Shown: positions 33,147 to 43,519 of the stretch, piece by piece
Numbering within the stretch: position 1 is the first letter of the stretch
How the letters are laid out: each line of letters opens with the position of its first letter
Notes under the pieces: generated by a model
Databases searched by the model: none
What the model was told of the DNA's origin: nothing
Seen by the model: the letters and a program-made list of their open reading frames with translations, nothing else
Program-made: the position numbers and the translations under genes
NCBI RefSeq assembly: GCF_014203895.1
Contig: NZ_JACHJY010000002.1
Span: 248,001 to 312,000 of the forward strand
Length of the DNA: 64,000 nt
Direction: 5' to 3'
From: Streptomyces nymphaeiformis
GTDB lineage: Bacteria > Actinomycetota > Actinomycetes > Streptomycetales > Streptomycetaceae

Positions 33147-33185
33147 GCCACGGGACGGGCGGGTCGGCCCCGCCCGTCCCGTGGC
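33147..33185. terminator. Strong terminator after the pigment hydroxylase gene
   Basis: Perfect 17-bp stem (33147-33163 with 33169-33185, GCCACGGGACGGGCGGG and its complement) with a 5-base loop. It lies just beyond the hydroxylase stop at 33194 and insulates cbiZ from the pigment cluster. Confidence 0.85.
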
Positions 33186-33193
33186 GCCGGGCC

Positions 33194-34852
33194 TCAGCCC
33201 AGGTCGAGCACGGTGGCGAGGGCCGCGCGGAGGGCCGACTCCGGGTCCTCCGACGTCCCCTCGGCCCGCCAGGCGACGAAGCCGTCCGGGCGAACGAGGA
33301 CCGCACCGTCCACGGTGACGCCGTGGGCCGCGGCCCAGTCCTCTCCGTCGACGGGCGCGAGCTCCGCGTCCGGTCCCTCGCCGATGCGGTACGAGGCGAG
33401 GGGCACCGCGAGGCGCTCGGCGACGCGCGCCGCCGCCGTGTGCCAGGCGCCGAGCGCCCCCGCCGAACTCAGCAGCACGGGAGTCCGCTCGTACAGGTCG
33501 AGGGTGGAGATCCGGTCACCCGACCGGTCCAGCCAGAGGTGCGGCGCGCGGCTGCCGGGCTCGCCCGTCAGGCGCAGTCCGTCCGGGACGACCGGCACCG
33601 CCGGGTCCGCGCCCAGGACCGCGCCGCGCGGATAGCGGTACCCGAGGGCGACGTTGAGGATGCCGCCCCGCTTCCCGCCGGGCCCGCCCGCCCCCGGCTC
33701 CGGGGAGTACCCGGGGTGGCTGTGCTCGACCGAACGCGACGAGGCGCGGGCGCTGGTCGCCTCGGCGACCGGCCGGCGTTCCGCGTCGTACGAATCGAGC
33801 AGCCCGGGACCGGCCCAGCCGTCGAGGACCGCGGAGAGCTTCCAGGCGAGGTTGTGGGCGTCCTGGATACCGGTGTTGGAGCCGAAGGCGCCCGTGGGCG
33901 GCATCTCGTGGGCCGAGTCGCCGGCGAGGAACACCCGCCCGTCCGCGTACCGTTCGGCGATCCGCTCGGCCGCGTGCCACGGCGCCCGGCCCGTGACCTC
34001 CACGTGCAGGTCCGGCACGCCCACGGCACGCCGGATGTGCTCCCTGCACCGCTCGTCGGTGAACTCCTCGAGGGTTTCCCCGTGTTCGGGGTGCCAGGGG
34101 GCGTGGAACACCCACCGCTCGCCGTTGTCCACCGGCAGGAGCGCCCCGTCCCCCTCCGGGGAGGTGAGGTAGCAGACGATGAACCGCCGGTCGCCGACGA
34201 CGGCCGCCAGGTCACGCGACTCGAACGTGATGCTCACGTTGTGGAACAGGTCGCCCGGGCCGGTCTGCCCGATGCCGAGCTGCTCGCGGATCGGGCTGCG
34301 CGGACCGTCCGCCGCGACGAGGTACTCCGCCCGGATGGTGGTGTGCTCGCCGGTCTCCCGGCTCTTGACCCGTGCGGTCACGCCTTCGGCGTCCTGCTCG
34401 AACGACATCAGCTCCGTCGAGTACCGCAGGTCGCCGCCCAGCTCCCGCGCGGCTTCGAGGAGCACGGGTTCGAGGTCGTTCTGGCTGCACAGGCACCATT
34501 CGGCGGGGCTGAACCTGGCCAGGCCGCCGCCGGGGTCGATCTGCCGGAACAGCCACTCGCCGGCGTCGCCCACCAGGCTGGGCGTCTGGAGGATCCCGTT
34601 GTTCGAGGACAGGATCTTCGCGGCCTCGTGGATGCGCTGCCGGACGCCCGCGCCGCGGAACACCTCCATGGTGCGCACGTTGTTCCCGCGTCCCCGCGGG
34701 TGGACGGAGGTGCCGGCGTGGCGTTCGACGAGCGTGTGCGGCACGCCGAGACGCCCCAGGAAGAGCGAGGTGGACAGGCCCACGAGGGAGCCTCCCACGA
34801 TGAGGACGGGCGTGCGGTGTCCGATCTCACCGGTCGCTTCGCTTCGGTTCAT
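33194..34852 (-). CDS. FAD-dependent aromatic polyketide hydroxylase (WhiE ORF VIII type)
   Basis: 552-residue class A flavin monooxygenase: N-terminal FAD motif LIVGGSLVGLSTSLFLGRLG with the ERH acidic end, DG-type AADGPRSPIREQLG and the second FAD contact VFLAGDSAHEMPPTGAFGSNTGIQD. A C-terminal thioredoxin-like domain follows (about 440-552). Such enzymes hydroxylate polycyclic aromatic polyketides. It is divergent from the pigment operon starting at 35084, exactly as the hydroxylase of S. coelicolor whiE. It probably acts as a late tailoring enzyme and is expected to have its own sporulation-stage promoter. A 16-base palindrome lies 12 bases upstream of its start. Confidence 0.92.
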   Translation of the reverse strand: MNRSEATGEIGHRTPVLIVGGSLVGLSTSLFLGRLGVPHTLVERHAGTSVHPRGRGNNVRTMEVFRGAGVRQRIHEAAKILSSNNGILQTPSLVGDAGEWLFRQIDPGGGLARFSPAEWCLCSQNDLEPVLLEAARELGGDLRYSTELMSFEQDAEGVTARVKSRETGEHTTIRAEYLVAADGPRSPIREQLGIGQTGPGDLFHNVSITFESRDLAAVVGDRRFIVCYLTSPEGDGALLPVDNGERWVFHAPWHPEHGETLEEFTDERCREHIRRAVGVPDLHVEVTGRAPWHAAERIAERYADGRVFLAGDSAHEMPPTGAFGSNTGIQDAHNLAWKLSAVLDGWAGPGLLDSYDAERRPVAEATSARASSRSVEHSHPGYSPEPGAGGPGGKRGGILNVALGYRYPRGAVLGADPAVPVVPDGLRLTGEPGSRAPHLWLDRSGDRISTLDLYERTPVLLSSAGALGAWHTAAARVAERLAVPLASYRIGEGPDAELAPVDGEDWAAAHGVTVDGAVLVRPDGFVAWRAEGTSEDPESALRAALATVLDLG

Positions 34853-34864
34853 CGATGGCCTCCA

Positions 34865-34880
34865 GCGTCACCGGTGACGC
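34865..34880. promoter_or_regulatory. Perfect 16-base palindrome in the divergent pigment promoter region
   Basis: GCGTCACC-GGTGACGC is an uninterrupted palindrome, 12 bases upstream of the hydroxylase ATG and within the 231-base region between the two divergent pigment transcripts. Its length and position suggest a dimeric repressor operator. No regulator gene is present in the cluster. Confidence 0.5.
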
Positions 34881-35083
34881 GGGTCGGGGATGGGAAGCAG
34901 ATGCCTGCCCGGCAGAGCCCGGGACCGTGCGCGAGGGCCACCCGAATGACGCGCGGTTCACTCATCCGCCCCGTGGGGCTCGCGTCGACGTGTGGCCCGC
35001 GTGAAGGTTCGGTACATGACGACCCCGGCCATCCGAGCCAGGTGGTCCCTCCCCGCTCTCGCAGACGAGAAGAGGTGCGCCGT

Positions 35084-36205
35084 ATGACCAGCACGGCACG
35101 CATATCGCAGTCGGTGTTCGACGGGTCCAGGCTGCGGGTGATCCTGCTGCTCGACCTGTACGACGGAGCCCAGCAGCAGTTCCTCGAAGCGTACGAGGTG
35201 ATGCGCAAGCAGGTGGCCGGCGTCCCCGGCCACATCAGCGACCAGCTGTGCCAGTCCATCGAGAACCCCTCGCAGTGGCTGATCACCAGCGAATGGGAGA
35301 GCGCCCCGCCCTTCCTCGCCTGGGTGAACAGCGAGGAGCACGTCGAGATGGTCAAGCCGATGCACAGCTGCGTCCGGGACACCCGGTCCATGCGCTACAG
35401 CATCCTCCGGGAGACCGGTGCGCAGCGGCCGCTCACCCCGGAGACCGCCGCGGGCGAGCAGGTCGCGGCCCGTGTCGGCGACGGAGTGACGCGCCACGCG
35501 CTCACCTTCACCGTCAAGCCGGGCTCCGAGTCGAAGGTCGCGGAGCTCCTCGCCGGCTACGAGTCGCCCGAGGCCCAGGTCGACGAGAACACGCGACTGC
35601 GCCGCACCTCGCTGTTCATGCACGGCAACCGCGTCGTGCGGGCGGTCGAGGTGGAGGGCGACCTCCTGTCCGCCCTGCGGCACGTCGCCCGACAGCCCGG
35701 GGTACGGGCCGTCGAGGAGGCCATCAACCCCTACCTGGAGCAGGACCGGGACCTCACCGACCCCGAGTCGGCCCGCGTCTTCTTCACCCGTGCGGCCCTC
35801 CCGGCCGTGCACCACGTGGTCTCCGCCCGGCCCGAGCCGGCCGACCTGAGCCGCCACGCCCTGTACTACCCGGCCAAGGAAGGCCGGGGCACGGACCTGG
35901 CCCGGCTGCTCGCCCAGCAGGACGCGGAGGCGGCGGCCGACCCCGACAGCCCGATCTACGGCAGCACCGTCTTCCAGCGCGACGACGTCGTGGTGCGGCT
36001 CGTCGACGCCGAGGGCGACCTCGACCTCGATCCCGCCGCCGCCCTCGGCGTCAAGGGCGAGCGGAAGGCCAAGGTCCTGGAGCGTCTCCTCGACGGCGCC
36101 GCGATCGGCGTCGAGGGCTCCCTGGACACCGCTCGCAACCTCAACCGGCTCCTGTCGCACGCCGACATGCTGCCCGTCACCGACCGCCGCGCGGCCGACT
36201 CCTGA
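35084..36205 (+). CDS. SchA/CurD-like domain protein (WhiE ORF I type)
   Basis: 373 residues built from two SchA/CurD-like units, each a ferredoxin-like fold. The first has [21 protein letters not shown] and [18 protein letters not shown], and the second [19 protein letters not shown]. It ends with a tail [15 protein letters not shown]. Proteins of this type are first in whiE-like operons; the exact role in spore-pigment synthesis is undefined, possibly retention or targeting of the pigment. ATG 35084 has an AGAGGTG site; longer in-frame starts read back through the promoter region. It is the first gene of the operon to 40366. Confidence 0.9.
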   Translation: MTSTARISQSVFDGSRLRVILLLDLYDGAQQQFLEAYEVMRKQVAGVPGHISDQLCQSIENPSQWLITSEWESAPPFLAWVNSEEHVEMVKPMHSCVRDTRSMRYSILRETGAQRPLTPETAAGEQVAARVGDGVTRHALTFTVKPGSESKVAELLAGYESPEAQVDENTRLRRTSLFMHGNRVVRAVEVEGDLLSALRHVARQPGVRAVEEAINPYLEQDRDLTDPESARVFFTRAALPAVHHVVSARPEPADLSRHALYYPAKEGRGTDLARLLAQQDAEAAADPDSPIYGSTVFQRDDVVVRLVDAEGDLDLDPAAALGVKGERKAKVLERLLDGAAIGVEGSLDTARNLNRLLSHADMLPVTDRRAADS

Positions 36206-36294
36206 GAGGACGGACCCGGGGCACCGGCCCCCTCCCAGGGGCCGCGCCCCCGACCGTGCGTCACATCTCATCGCCACACCCGGAGGTATCAACC

Positions 36295-36720
36295 ATGCTC
36301 CAGCAGCGTCCGCGCATCGTGAACCTGAGCGACACGGAACCCAACCGCAGACGCGGTGGGGACCTGCGGGCCATGCTCACGCCCGCCACGGTCGGCTCCA
36401 CCAGCGGCTTCATGGGGCTGGCCCTCATCGAGCCGGGCGACCGCATCGGCGAGCACTACCACCCGTACTCCGAGGAGTTCGTGTACGTCGTCCAGGGCCT
36501 GCTCGAAGTGGACCTGGACGGCGAGACGCACACGCTCCGCCCGGACCAGGGGCTGCTCATCCCGATCGACGTCCGGCACCGGTTCCGGAACGTCGGCGAC
36601 GTCGAGGCCCGCATGGTCTTCCACCTGGGCCCCCTCGCCCCGCACCCGAGCCTCGGCCACGTCGACACCGAGGCGACCGAGCCGGAGGGGGCGCGCGAGC
36701 GGGAGGGGGCCCTCGAGTGA
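36295..36720 (+). CDS. Cupin protein (WhiE ORF II type)
   Basis: 141-residue single cupin. The metal-binding motif is [17 protein letters not shown] and the second motif [16 protein letters not shown]. It belongs to the small cupins conserved as the second gene of spore-pigment operons, with a likely role in cyclisation or oxidation of the polyketide. A GGAGG site precedes ATG 36295, and the stop overlaps the KS start by 4 bases (GTGA). Confidence 0.92.
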   Translation: MLQQRPRIVNLSDTEPNRRRGGDLRAMLTPATVGSTSGFMGLALIEPGDRIGEHYHPYSEEFVYVVQGLLEVDLDGETHTLRPDQGLLIPIDVRHRFRNVGDVEARMVFHLGPLAPHPSLGHVDTEATEPEGAREREGALE

Positions 36721-37985
36721 CCCGGCGCGTGGCCGTCACCGGCATCGGCGTGGTCGCCCCCGGCGGCGCCGGAACGGCGGCGTTCTGGGACCTCCTCACC
36801 CAGGGGCGTACGGCGACCCGCGGCATCACCCTGTTCGACCCGGCCGGCCTGCGTTCCCGCATCGCCGCCGAGTGCGACTTCGACCCGTACGCCCACGGCC
36901 TGTCCGCCGAGTTGAGCCGGCACACGGACCGGTACGTGCAGTTCGCCGTCGTCGCCGCGGGAGAGGCCGTACGCGACTCCGGGCTCGACACCGCCGCCGA
37001 GAACCCCTGGCGCGTCGGCGTCAGCCTCGGCAGCGCCGTCGGCGGCACCACCCGCCTGGAGCACGACTACGTCCTGGTCAGCGAACGCGGCGCGCGCTGG
37101 GACGTGGACCACCGCGCCGCCGATCCGAAGCTGCACCTGGCGTTCGCGCCCAGCACGCTCGCCTCGGTGGTCGCCGAGGAGTACGGCGCCCAGGGCCCGG
37201 TGCAGACGGTCTCCACCGGCTGCACCTCCGGCCTCGACGCCGTCGGCTACGCCTTCCACACCATCGAGGAGGGCCGGGCGGACGTGGTCATAGCCGGGGC
37301 GTCGGACTCGCCGATCTCCCCGATCACCATGGCCTGCTTCGACGCCATCAAAGCCACGTCGCCCGACAACGACGACCCCGAGCACGCCTCCAAGCCCTTC
37401 GACAACCGCCGCAACGGCTTCGTCATGGGCGAGGGCGCGGCGGTCCTCGTCCTGGAGGAGTACGAGCACGCCAGGGCCCGGGGCGCGCACATCTACTGCG
37501 AGATCAGTGGCTACGCCACCTACGGCAACGCCTACCACATGACCGGTCTGACCGGCGAGGGACTGGAGATGGCCCGGGCGATCGACACCGCGCTCGACCA
37601 GGCCAGGCTCGACCCCACGGCGATCGACTACGTCAACGCGCACGGCTCCGGCACCCGCCAGAACGACCGGCACGAGACCGCCGCCGTCAAGCGGTCGCTC
37701 GGCGCCCACGCGTACGACACGCCGATGAGCTCCATCAAATCCATGGTGGGCCACTCGCTCGGCGCGATCGGCGCGATAGAGGTCGCCGCCTGCGTGCTCG
37801 CCCTGCAGCACCAGGTGGTGCCCCCGACCGCCAACTACGAGATCCCCGACCCCGAGTGCGACCTGGACTACGTGCCGCGCACCGCCCGCCCCCGGAAGCT
37901 GAGGAACGTGCTCTCCGTCGGCAGCGGCTTCGGCGGCTTCCAGTCCGCCGTGCTCCTGACCGGGCCGGGCGGGAGGACACGATGA
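36717..37985 (+). CDS. Type II PKS ketosynthase alpha (WhiE ORF III type)
   Basis: 422-residue KS that condenses malonyl units on the ACP to build the pigment poly-beta-ketone. The catalytic triad is complete: Cys169 in [11 protein letters not shown], His309 in NAHGSGT and His346 in [16 protein letters not shown] and [14 protein letters not shown] confirm type II KS-alpha. The GTG start overlaps the cupin stop, and its stop overlaps the CLF start (ATGA), so the KS and CLF are produced as a coupled pair. Confidence 0.96.
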   Translation: MTRRVAVTGIGVVAPGGAGTAAFWDLLTQGRTATRGITLFDPAGLRSRIAAECDFDPYAHGLSAELSRHTDRYVQFAVVAAGEAVRDSGLDTAAENPWRVGVSLGSAVGGTTRLEHDYVLVSERGARWDVDHRAADPKLHLAFAPSTLASVVAEEYGAQGPVQTVSTGCTSGLDAVGYAFHTIEEGRADVVIAGASDSPISPITMACFDAIKATSPDNDDPEHASKPFDNRRNGFVMGEGAAVLVLEEYEHARARGAHIYCEISGYATYGNAYHMTGLTGEGLEMARAIDTALDQARLDPTAIDYVNAHGSGTRQNDRHETAAVKRSLGAHAYDTPMSSIKSMVGHSLGAIGAIEVAACVLALQHQVVPPTANYEIPDPECDLDYVPRTARPRKLRNVLSVGSGFGGFQSAVLLTGPGGRTR

Positions 37986-39232
37986 GCACACAGCGGCCAC
38001 GGCCGGCGGTCGTCACCGGGATCGGTGTCATCGCCCCCAACGGACTGCGCACCGACGCGTACTGGAAGTCCGTCCGGGAAGGCCTCGGCGTTCTCGGACG
38101 GATCACCCGCGAGGGCTGTGAGCACCTGCCCCTCAAGGTCGCGGGGCAGGTCGAGGGCTTCGACGCCTCGGCCCTCATCGACGAGCGCTTCCTCGTCCAG
38201 ACCGACCGGTTCACCCACTACGCCATGGCCGCGGCCGCGCTCGCCCTCGACGACGCAGGACTCGGCCACGAGGAGGGACCCGAGGAGCCCTTCGACATCG
38301 GCGTCGTCACCGCCGCGGGATCCGGCGGCGGCGAGTTCGGCCAGCGCGAGCTGCAGAAGCTGTGGGGACAGGGCTCCAAGTTCGTCGGCCCGTACCAGTC
38401 CATCGCCTGGTTCTACGCCGCGAGCACCGGCCAGATCTCCATCCGGCACGGCTTCAAGGGGCCCTGCGGGGTCGTCGCCAGCGACGAGGCCGGCGGCCTC
38501 GACGCCGTCGCCCACGCCGCCCGCGCCGTCCGGCGCGGAACCGGCGCGGTGGTCGTCGGCGCTGCCGAGGCGCCCCTCGCCCCGTACTCGATGGTGTGCC
38601 AGCTCGGCTACCGCGAGCTCAGCACCGTCGACGACCCGGACCGCGCCTACCGCCCCTTCACGGCCAAGGCCTGCGGCTTCGTCCCCGCCGAGGGCGGCGC
38701 CATGCTCGTCGTCGAGGACGAGACCCGCGCCCTCGACCGGGGCGCGACCGTGCGGGCCACGGTCGCGGGCCACGGCGCCACCTTCACCGGTGCCTCCCGC
38801 TGGAAGGAGTCCCGCGAGGGACTCGCCCAGGCCATCAGGGTCGCCCTCGACGAGGCCGGCTGCGCCCCCGAGGAGATCGACGTCGTCTTCCCCGACGCCC
38901 TCGGCGTACCGGAGGCGGACCGCGCCGAGGCCCTGGCGATCACCGACGTCCTGGGCGCGCACGCCAAGCGCGTCCCGGTGACGGCCCCCAAGACCGGCTA
39001 CGGCCGGGCCTACTGCGGGGCACCCGTACTGGACACCGCGGCCGCCGTGCTCGCCATGGAACACGGCCTGGTGCCCCCCACCCCCCACGTGTACGACATC
39101 GACTGCGACCTCGACGTGGTGATGTCCCGCGCTCGGCCCGCCGAGCTGCGCACGGCCCTCGTCCTCAGCAGGGGACTCATGGGATCCAACGCGGCGCTCG
39201 TCGTGCGCCGCGGTGGCGGACTCGCCCGGTAG
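37982..39232 (+). CDS. Chain length factor, KS-beta (WhiE ORF IV type)
   Basis: 416-residue ketosynthase-like partner that sets polyketide chain length. The active-site cysteine is absent. The equivalent stretch is [13 protein letters not shown], with Glu169 where CLFs usually have Gln (xEQAGG). The histidine motifs are also lost ([15 protein letters not shown]), as expected. Spore-pigment CLFs normally direct dodecaketide (C24) chains; that length is inferred from the family. It overlaps the KS by 4 bases and is followed by the ACP after 27 bases. Confidence 0.95.
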   Translation: MSTQRPRPAVVTGIGVIAPNGLRTDAYWKSVREGLGVLGRITREGCEHLPLKVAGQVEGFDASALIDERFLVQTDRFTHYAMAAAALALDDAGLGHEEGPEEPFDIGVVTAAGSGGGEFGQRELQKLWGQGSKFVGPYQSIAWFYAASTGQISIRHGFKGPCGVVASDEAGGLDAVAHAARAVRRGTGAVVVGAAEAPLAPYSMVCQLGYRELSTVDDPDRAYRPFTAKACGFVPAEGGAMLVVEDETRALDRGATVRATVAGHGATFTGASRWKESREGLAQAIRVALDEAGCAPEEIDVVFPDALGVPEADRAEALAITDVLGAHAKRVPVTAPKTGYGRAYCGAPVLDTAAAVLAMEHGLVPPTPHVYDIDCDLDVVMSRARPAELRTALVLSRGLMGSNAALVVRRGGGLAR

Positions 39233-39259
39233 GACCGGGCGGCGAAGGAGAGAACGCAC

Positions 39260-39998
<739 letters not shown>

Positions 39999-40033
39999 CG
40001 CACCCGGTCAGGACCATCCGAGGAAGGACACCG

Positions 40034-40366
40034 ATGCACCACGCACTGATCGTCGCTCGTATGGCGCCCGGCTCGGCGCCCGCGATCGCGGACGTGTTCG
40101 CCGACTCCGACCGCGGCGAGCTGCCGCACCTGGTGGGGGTCGCGCGGCGCAGCCTGTTCCAGTTCGGCGACGTCTACCTGCACCTCATCGAGTCCGAGCA
40201 GGACCCGGCGCCGAACGTCGCCAGGCTGGCCGGACACCCCGAGTTCCGCGGCGTCAGCGAGCGTCTGTCGGCGTACGTCAGCGCGTACGACCCGACGACC
40301 TGGCGCAGCCCCAAGGACGCCATGGCGCACTGCTTCTACCGCTGGGAGCGGGACGCCGGCTCCTGA
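40034..40366 (+). CDS. TcmI-family polyketide cyclase (WhiE ORF VII type)
   Basis: 110-residue dimeric ferredoxin-like cyclase. It has HHALIVARMAPGSAPAIADVFADSD, the LPHLVGVARRSLFQFGDVYLHLIE strand pair, and the terminal FYRWERDA. It closes later rings of the pigment aromatic core. An AGGAAGGA site precedes ATG 40034. It is the last gene of the plus-strand pigment operon; a terminator follows at 40391. Confidence 0.93.
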   Translation: MHHALIVARMAPGSAPAIADVFADSDRGELPHLVGVARRSLFQFGDVYLHLIESEQDPAPNVARLAGHPEFRGVSERLSAYVSAYDPTTWRSPKDAMAHCFYRWERDAGS

Positions 40367-40390
40367 GCCGGGAACACCGGGCGAAACCCG

Positions 40391-40429
40391 AGGCCGCCCG
40401 CCCCGCGAGGTTCGCGGAGCGGGCGGCCT
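40391..40429. terminator. Bidirectional terminator at the end of the pigment operon
   Basis: 11-bp stem AGGCCGCCCGC / GCGGGCGGCCT with an inner GCG/CGC pairing, between the cyclase stop (40366) and the convergent methyltransferase stop (40447). Confidence 0.8.
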
Positions 40430-40446
40430 GAGTTCTGTCGGACGGG

Positions 40447-41475
40447 TCAGGCGGGCACGGTGCACTCGAAGGCGTGGAGGTACGCATTCACCGGGCGGAT
40501 CTCGCCGATGACGAGCCCGGCGTCCGTGAGCCGGTCCACCATGCTCTGCCGGGTGTGCTTCGCGCCGCCCACGTTGAGCAGCAGGAGCAGGTCCATGGCG
40601 GTCGTGAACCGCATCGACGGGGTGTCGTCCACGAGGTTCTCGATGACGACGACGCGGGCGCCGGGCTCCGCCGCCTTCCGGACGTTCGCGAGCGTCCTGC
40701 GGGTGCTGTCGTCGTCCCACTCCAGGATGTTCTTGATGACGTAGACGTCGGCGCGGACCGGGATGTCCTCCCGGCAGTCACCGGGCACGATCCGGACCCG
40801 GGGGGCCAGCGTGCCGCCCTCCCGCAGCCGGGGATCGGCGTTGCCGACCACCGCCGGCAGGTCGAGCAGCGTGCCGTGGAGCCCGGGGTGCTTCTCCAGG
40901 AGGCTCGCCAGGACGTGGCCCTGACCGCCGCCGATGTCCACGACGGAGGAGGCCCCGCGCAGGTCGAGCAGTTCGGCGACGTCCTCGGCCGACTGGCGGC
41001 TCGACGTCGTCATGGCCCGGTTGAACACGTACGCGGACTCGGGAGCCTCCTCGTTGAGGTACGAGAAGAACTCCCGTTCGTACACGTCCTCGAAGACGTT
41101 GCGGCCGGAGCGCACCGCCTCGTCGAGCTTGGGCCAGACGTCCCAGGTCCAGGGCTCGGTGCACCACAGCGCGATGTAGCGCAGGCTGTGCGGGTCGTCC
41201 TCGCGCAGCAGCCGGGACATCTCCGTGTGCGCGAAGGTGCCGTCGGGCTGCTCGGTGAAGACGCCCTGGCAGGCGAGGGCGCGCAACAGCCTGCGCAGGG
41301 TGCGGGGTTCGGTCTTCACCGCGGCCGCGAGGTCCTCCGCGCTCATGGGCGTGTCGCCCAGCGCGTCGGCCACGCCCAGGCGGGCGGCCGCACGCACGGC
41401 GGCGGCGCACGCCGCGCCGAAGACGAGTTCTCGCAGCCGCATGGGCGGCGGGGGAGCGGATTCGACGGTCGTCAT
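40447..41475 (-). CDS. SAM-dependent O-methyltransferase (Methyltransf_2 family) next to pigment cluster
   Basis: 342 residues. The N-terminal winged-helix dimerisation domain covers about 1-90 (RLGVADALGDTPMSAEDLA, RTLRRLLRALACQGVF). The SAM domain has motif I SSVVDIGGGQGHVLASLL, then LLDLPAVV and VRIVPGDCREDIP. In plant and many bacterial members a catalytic His begins the HxW motif; here the stretch is VIKNILEWDDDSTRRTL with no His. DnrK-like anthracycline enzymes also lack it. The gene is convergent with the pigment operon and could methylate the pigment; that is inference. NosD-like gene lies upstream. Confidence 0.88.
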   Translation of the reverse strand: MTTVESAPPPPMRLRELVFGAACAAAVRAAARLGVADALGDTPMSAEDLAAAVKTEPRTLRRLLRALACQGVFTEQPDGTFAHTEMSRLLREDDPHSLRYIALWCTEPWTWDVWPKLDEAVRSGRNVFEDVYEREFFSYLNEEAPESAYVFNRAMTTSSRQSAEDVAELLDLRGASSVVDIGGGQGHVLASLLEKHPGLHGTLLDLPAVVGNADPRLREGGTLAPRVRIVPGDCREDIPVRADVYVIKNILEWDDDSTRRTLANVRKAAEPGARVVVIENLVDDTPSMRFTTAMDLLLLLNVGGAKHTRQSMVDRLTDAGLVIGEIRPVNAYLHAFECTVPA

Positions 41476-41524
41476 CTGTTTCGCCTTGCCTTTGCTGTCG
41501 TGCCGTACGGGTGACGGAGGGAGG

Positions 41525-42589
41525 TCAGCACATGCCCGCGGGCTGGGAGACGCCGCAGGTGTTGCCGCGGAAGGTGTTGGTCTTGGCGGTGTCGCGGTCG
41601 GCGAGGTCGGCGGCGCCGTTGCGCAGCGCCACGTTGTCGCGGATCTCGATCCGCTCGTTGGGGACGCCCACGAAGCTCTTGAAGAGCACGATGCCGCCCG
41701 AGAGCGGCGTGTCGCCCACGTTGTCCTCGACCGTGTTGTGCGCGACGAGGGTGTCCTCGGCGCCGGTGAGCACGATGCCCGAGCCCTGAAGGGCGGGCAG
41801 GCGCGGGGTCTTGGGGCAGAACTTGTTGTTCTCCCGGATGGTGTTCCGGCGGACGGTCATCGCCCCGGCGCGCGGCGTGGACTCGTCGCCCACGACGAAC
41901 ACGGCGGCGCAGTTGCCGGTCGCCTCGTTGTGGTCGACGGTGAGGTTCCGGAGCCGGCGCACGGTGATGCCGATCCGGTTGCCGGACACGCGGTTGCCGC
42001 TGACGACCGTGCCCCGGGTGTCGGTGGCGCCTCCCTCCTCGGTGACGGTGTTGGCCAGGAACAGTCCGGCGTCGCCGTTGTTCCGGGCGGTGTTGTGGCG
42101 CACCACCGCGCGCACGGACCGCTCCTGGGCGATGCCCCACGTGCCGTTGGACTCGGCGGTGACCCGCTGGACGTCCAGGCGGTCGGTCCACTTGGCCCAC
42201 AGGCCGTTCTTCGCGAAGCCCCGGAGGGTCAGCGAGCGCACGGTCACGTCCTCGACGGGACGGTCCTGGGTGCCGGTGACACAGATGCCGTTGCCGGCCT
42301 GGGCGCACGTACCGGTGCCGGGGGCGGCGGGGGGCACGAGGACGGAGGGGAAGACGCTCGAACCACGGAGCGTCAGGTGCGGGGTGGTGATGTGGACGCT
42401 CTCGCGGTACGTGCCGGGGGCGAGGATGATCGTGTCGCCGGGGCGCGCGGCGTCCACGGCCTCCTGGATCGATTCGCCCGGTTTCACCCGGTGCACCGAC
42501 CGGCCGGCCGCGGCGGGGGCGGCGGCGCCGAGCCCGGAGGCCGCGAGGGCCGCGGTGCACGCCAGGAGGGCGATCTGTCGTTTCGTCAT
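41525..42589 (-). CDS. Exported right-handed beta-helix (NosD-like) protein
   Basis: 354 residues. A Sec signal covers residues 1-28 (IALLACTAALAASGLGAAAPAAA). SVHRVKPGESIQEAVDAARPGDTIILAPGTYRE is the entry to a parallel beta-helix. Repeated coils follow, built on Asn/Thr/Val turns (VVRHNTARNNGDAGLFL, VVSGNRVSGNRIGITV, VRRNTIRENN). It is similar to NosD/pectate-lyase-like PbH1 proteins and likely acts on or binds an extracellular polysaccharide. It is 49 bases upstream of the methyltransferase on the same strand. Confidence 0.87.
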   Translation of the reverse strand: MTKRQIALLACTAALAASGLGAAAPAAAGRSVHRVKPGESIQEAVDAARPGDTIILAPGTYRESVHITTPHLTLRGSSVFPSVLVPPAAPGTGTCAQAGNGICVTGTQDRPVEDVTVRSLTLRGFAKNGLWAKWTDRLDVQRVTAESNGTWGIAQERSVRAVVRHNTARNNGDAGLFLANTVTEEGGATDTRGTVVSGNRVSGNRIGITVRRLRNLTVDHNEATGNCAAVFVVGDESTPRAGAMTVRRNTIRENNKFCPKTPRLPALQGSGIVLTGAEDTLVAHNTVEDNVGDTPLSGGIVLFKSFVGVPNERIEIRDNVALRNGAADLADRDTAKTNTFRGNTCGVSQPAGMC

Positions 42590-42911
42590 ATCGCGAAGTT
42601 ATGAGCGCCCGTTCCGGCCCGCCACCGCTGATCCCCCGGGCGGGCCGGGGCCGACCGGGGGCCCTGGTGCACGGGCGCGGGGGCACTGGTCCGTTCGTGT
42701 GCGGGGCGAGATCACCCGGGGGGCGGTACGCCCGCGGCGGTGACCTGCTGTGACGGGCGCGGGCGGCGGCGGCCGTGGGTCCGACCGGCCGACGGCCGAA
42801 CGCGCTCCCCGAATTGCGGGGGCCGCGCACCTCCCTTTGCCTCGTGCACGGAGCACAGCACAGGTGCCGCGCGAAGAAGCCGGCCGGAAAGCTCCACCGA
42901 AGGAGAGAAGC
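42590..42911. other. 322-base divergent intergenic region, no gene seen
   Basis: It lies between the NosD-like gene (minus) and the small secreted protein (plus). It is very GC-rich with several G-run/C-run inverted repeats near 42633-42670, and AGGAGAG just before 42912. I see no convincing coding frame or named site. Confidence 0.5.
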
Positions 42912-43454
42912 ATGCGTCGCGCACGTACCGGTCTGCAGGTCAGCCTGATCGTCGGCGCCATCGTCCTGTCCGCCCCCACGGCGCTCGCCGCGCCCGGGTC
43001 CCCCGATGTCCGCATCAGCCCGATGAACGCCTCGCCCGGCACGACCGTCACCGTCACCACCACCGCGTGCGGCAAGGAGACCTACGGCAAGGGAGAGTCG
43101 GAGGCGGGTGGCAAGTTCCACCTCCTGCCGGGAGACCGCGCGGGTGTCCTGGTCGGCGAGTTCGTGGTGCCGGAGGGCGCCGCCGCCGGCACGGACACCG
43201 TCACCCTGAAGTGCCCGCCGCGGATCAAGCAGACCGTCACGTACCACATCTCCGGCCGGCCCCATGGCGGCGTCGAGGCCGGCTTCGGCTGGGCGGCCGG
43301 CGCCGCGGCCCCCGCGCCGGGCCCCGCCGGGGAACCCGCGACGGACTCCACCGGCAACCCCCTCGCCCTGGGCGGCGTGCTGCTCGCCGGCGCCGTGGCG
43401 GGCGGGGCGGTCCACCTGCGTCGACGCGCGAGGAAGGCCCGTACCTCGGCCTGA
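42912..43454 (+). CDS. Small exported protein with C-terminal membrane anchor
   Basis: 180 residues. The signal peptide is residues 1-27 (VSLIVGAIVLSAPTALA). A beta-rich outer domain of about 80 residues has two cysteines (TTTACGKETYG, TLKCPPRIKQ), probably a disulfide. A Pro/Ala linker leads to a C-terminal membrane helix (LALGGVLLAGAVAGGAVHL) and an Arg/Lys-rich tail. The gene has a strong AGGAGAG site. The overall plan is shared with Streptomyces cell-surface proteins of unknown function. A perfect terminator follows at 43478. Confidence 0.85.
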   Translation: MRRARTGLQVSLIVGAIVLSAPTALAAPGSPDVRISPMNASPGTTVTVTTTACGKETYGKGESEAGGKFHLLPGDRAGVLVGEFVVPEGAAAGTDTVTLKCPPRIKQTVTYHISGRPHGGVEAGFGWAAGAAAPAPGPAGEPATDSTGNPLALGGVLLAGAVAGGAVHLRRRARKARTSA

Positions 43455-43477
43455 TCGCCGAGCCGCATCGCCGAATG

Positions 43478-43519
43478 AGGAGTGGCCGCCACCCGGACGT
43501 CCGGGTGGCGGCCACTCCT
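43478..43519 (+). terminator. Perfect 21-bp palindromic terminator
   Basis: The 42 bases are an uninterrupted palindrome beginning AGGAGTGGCCGCCACC and ending in its complement, followed by TTTG. It ends the transcript of the surface protein and would also stop minus-strand transcription. Confidence 0.9.
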
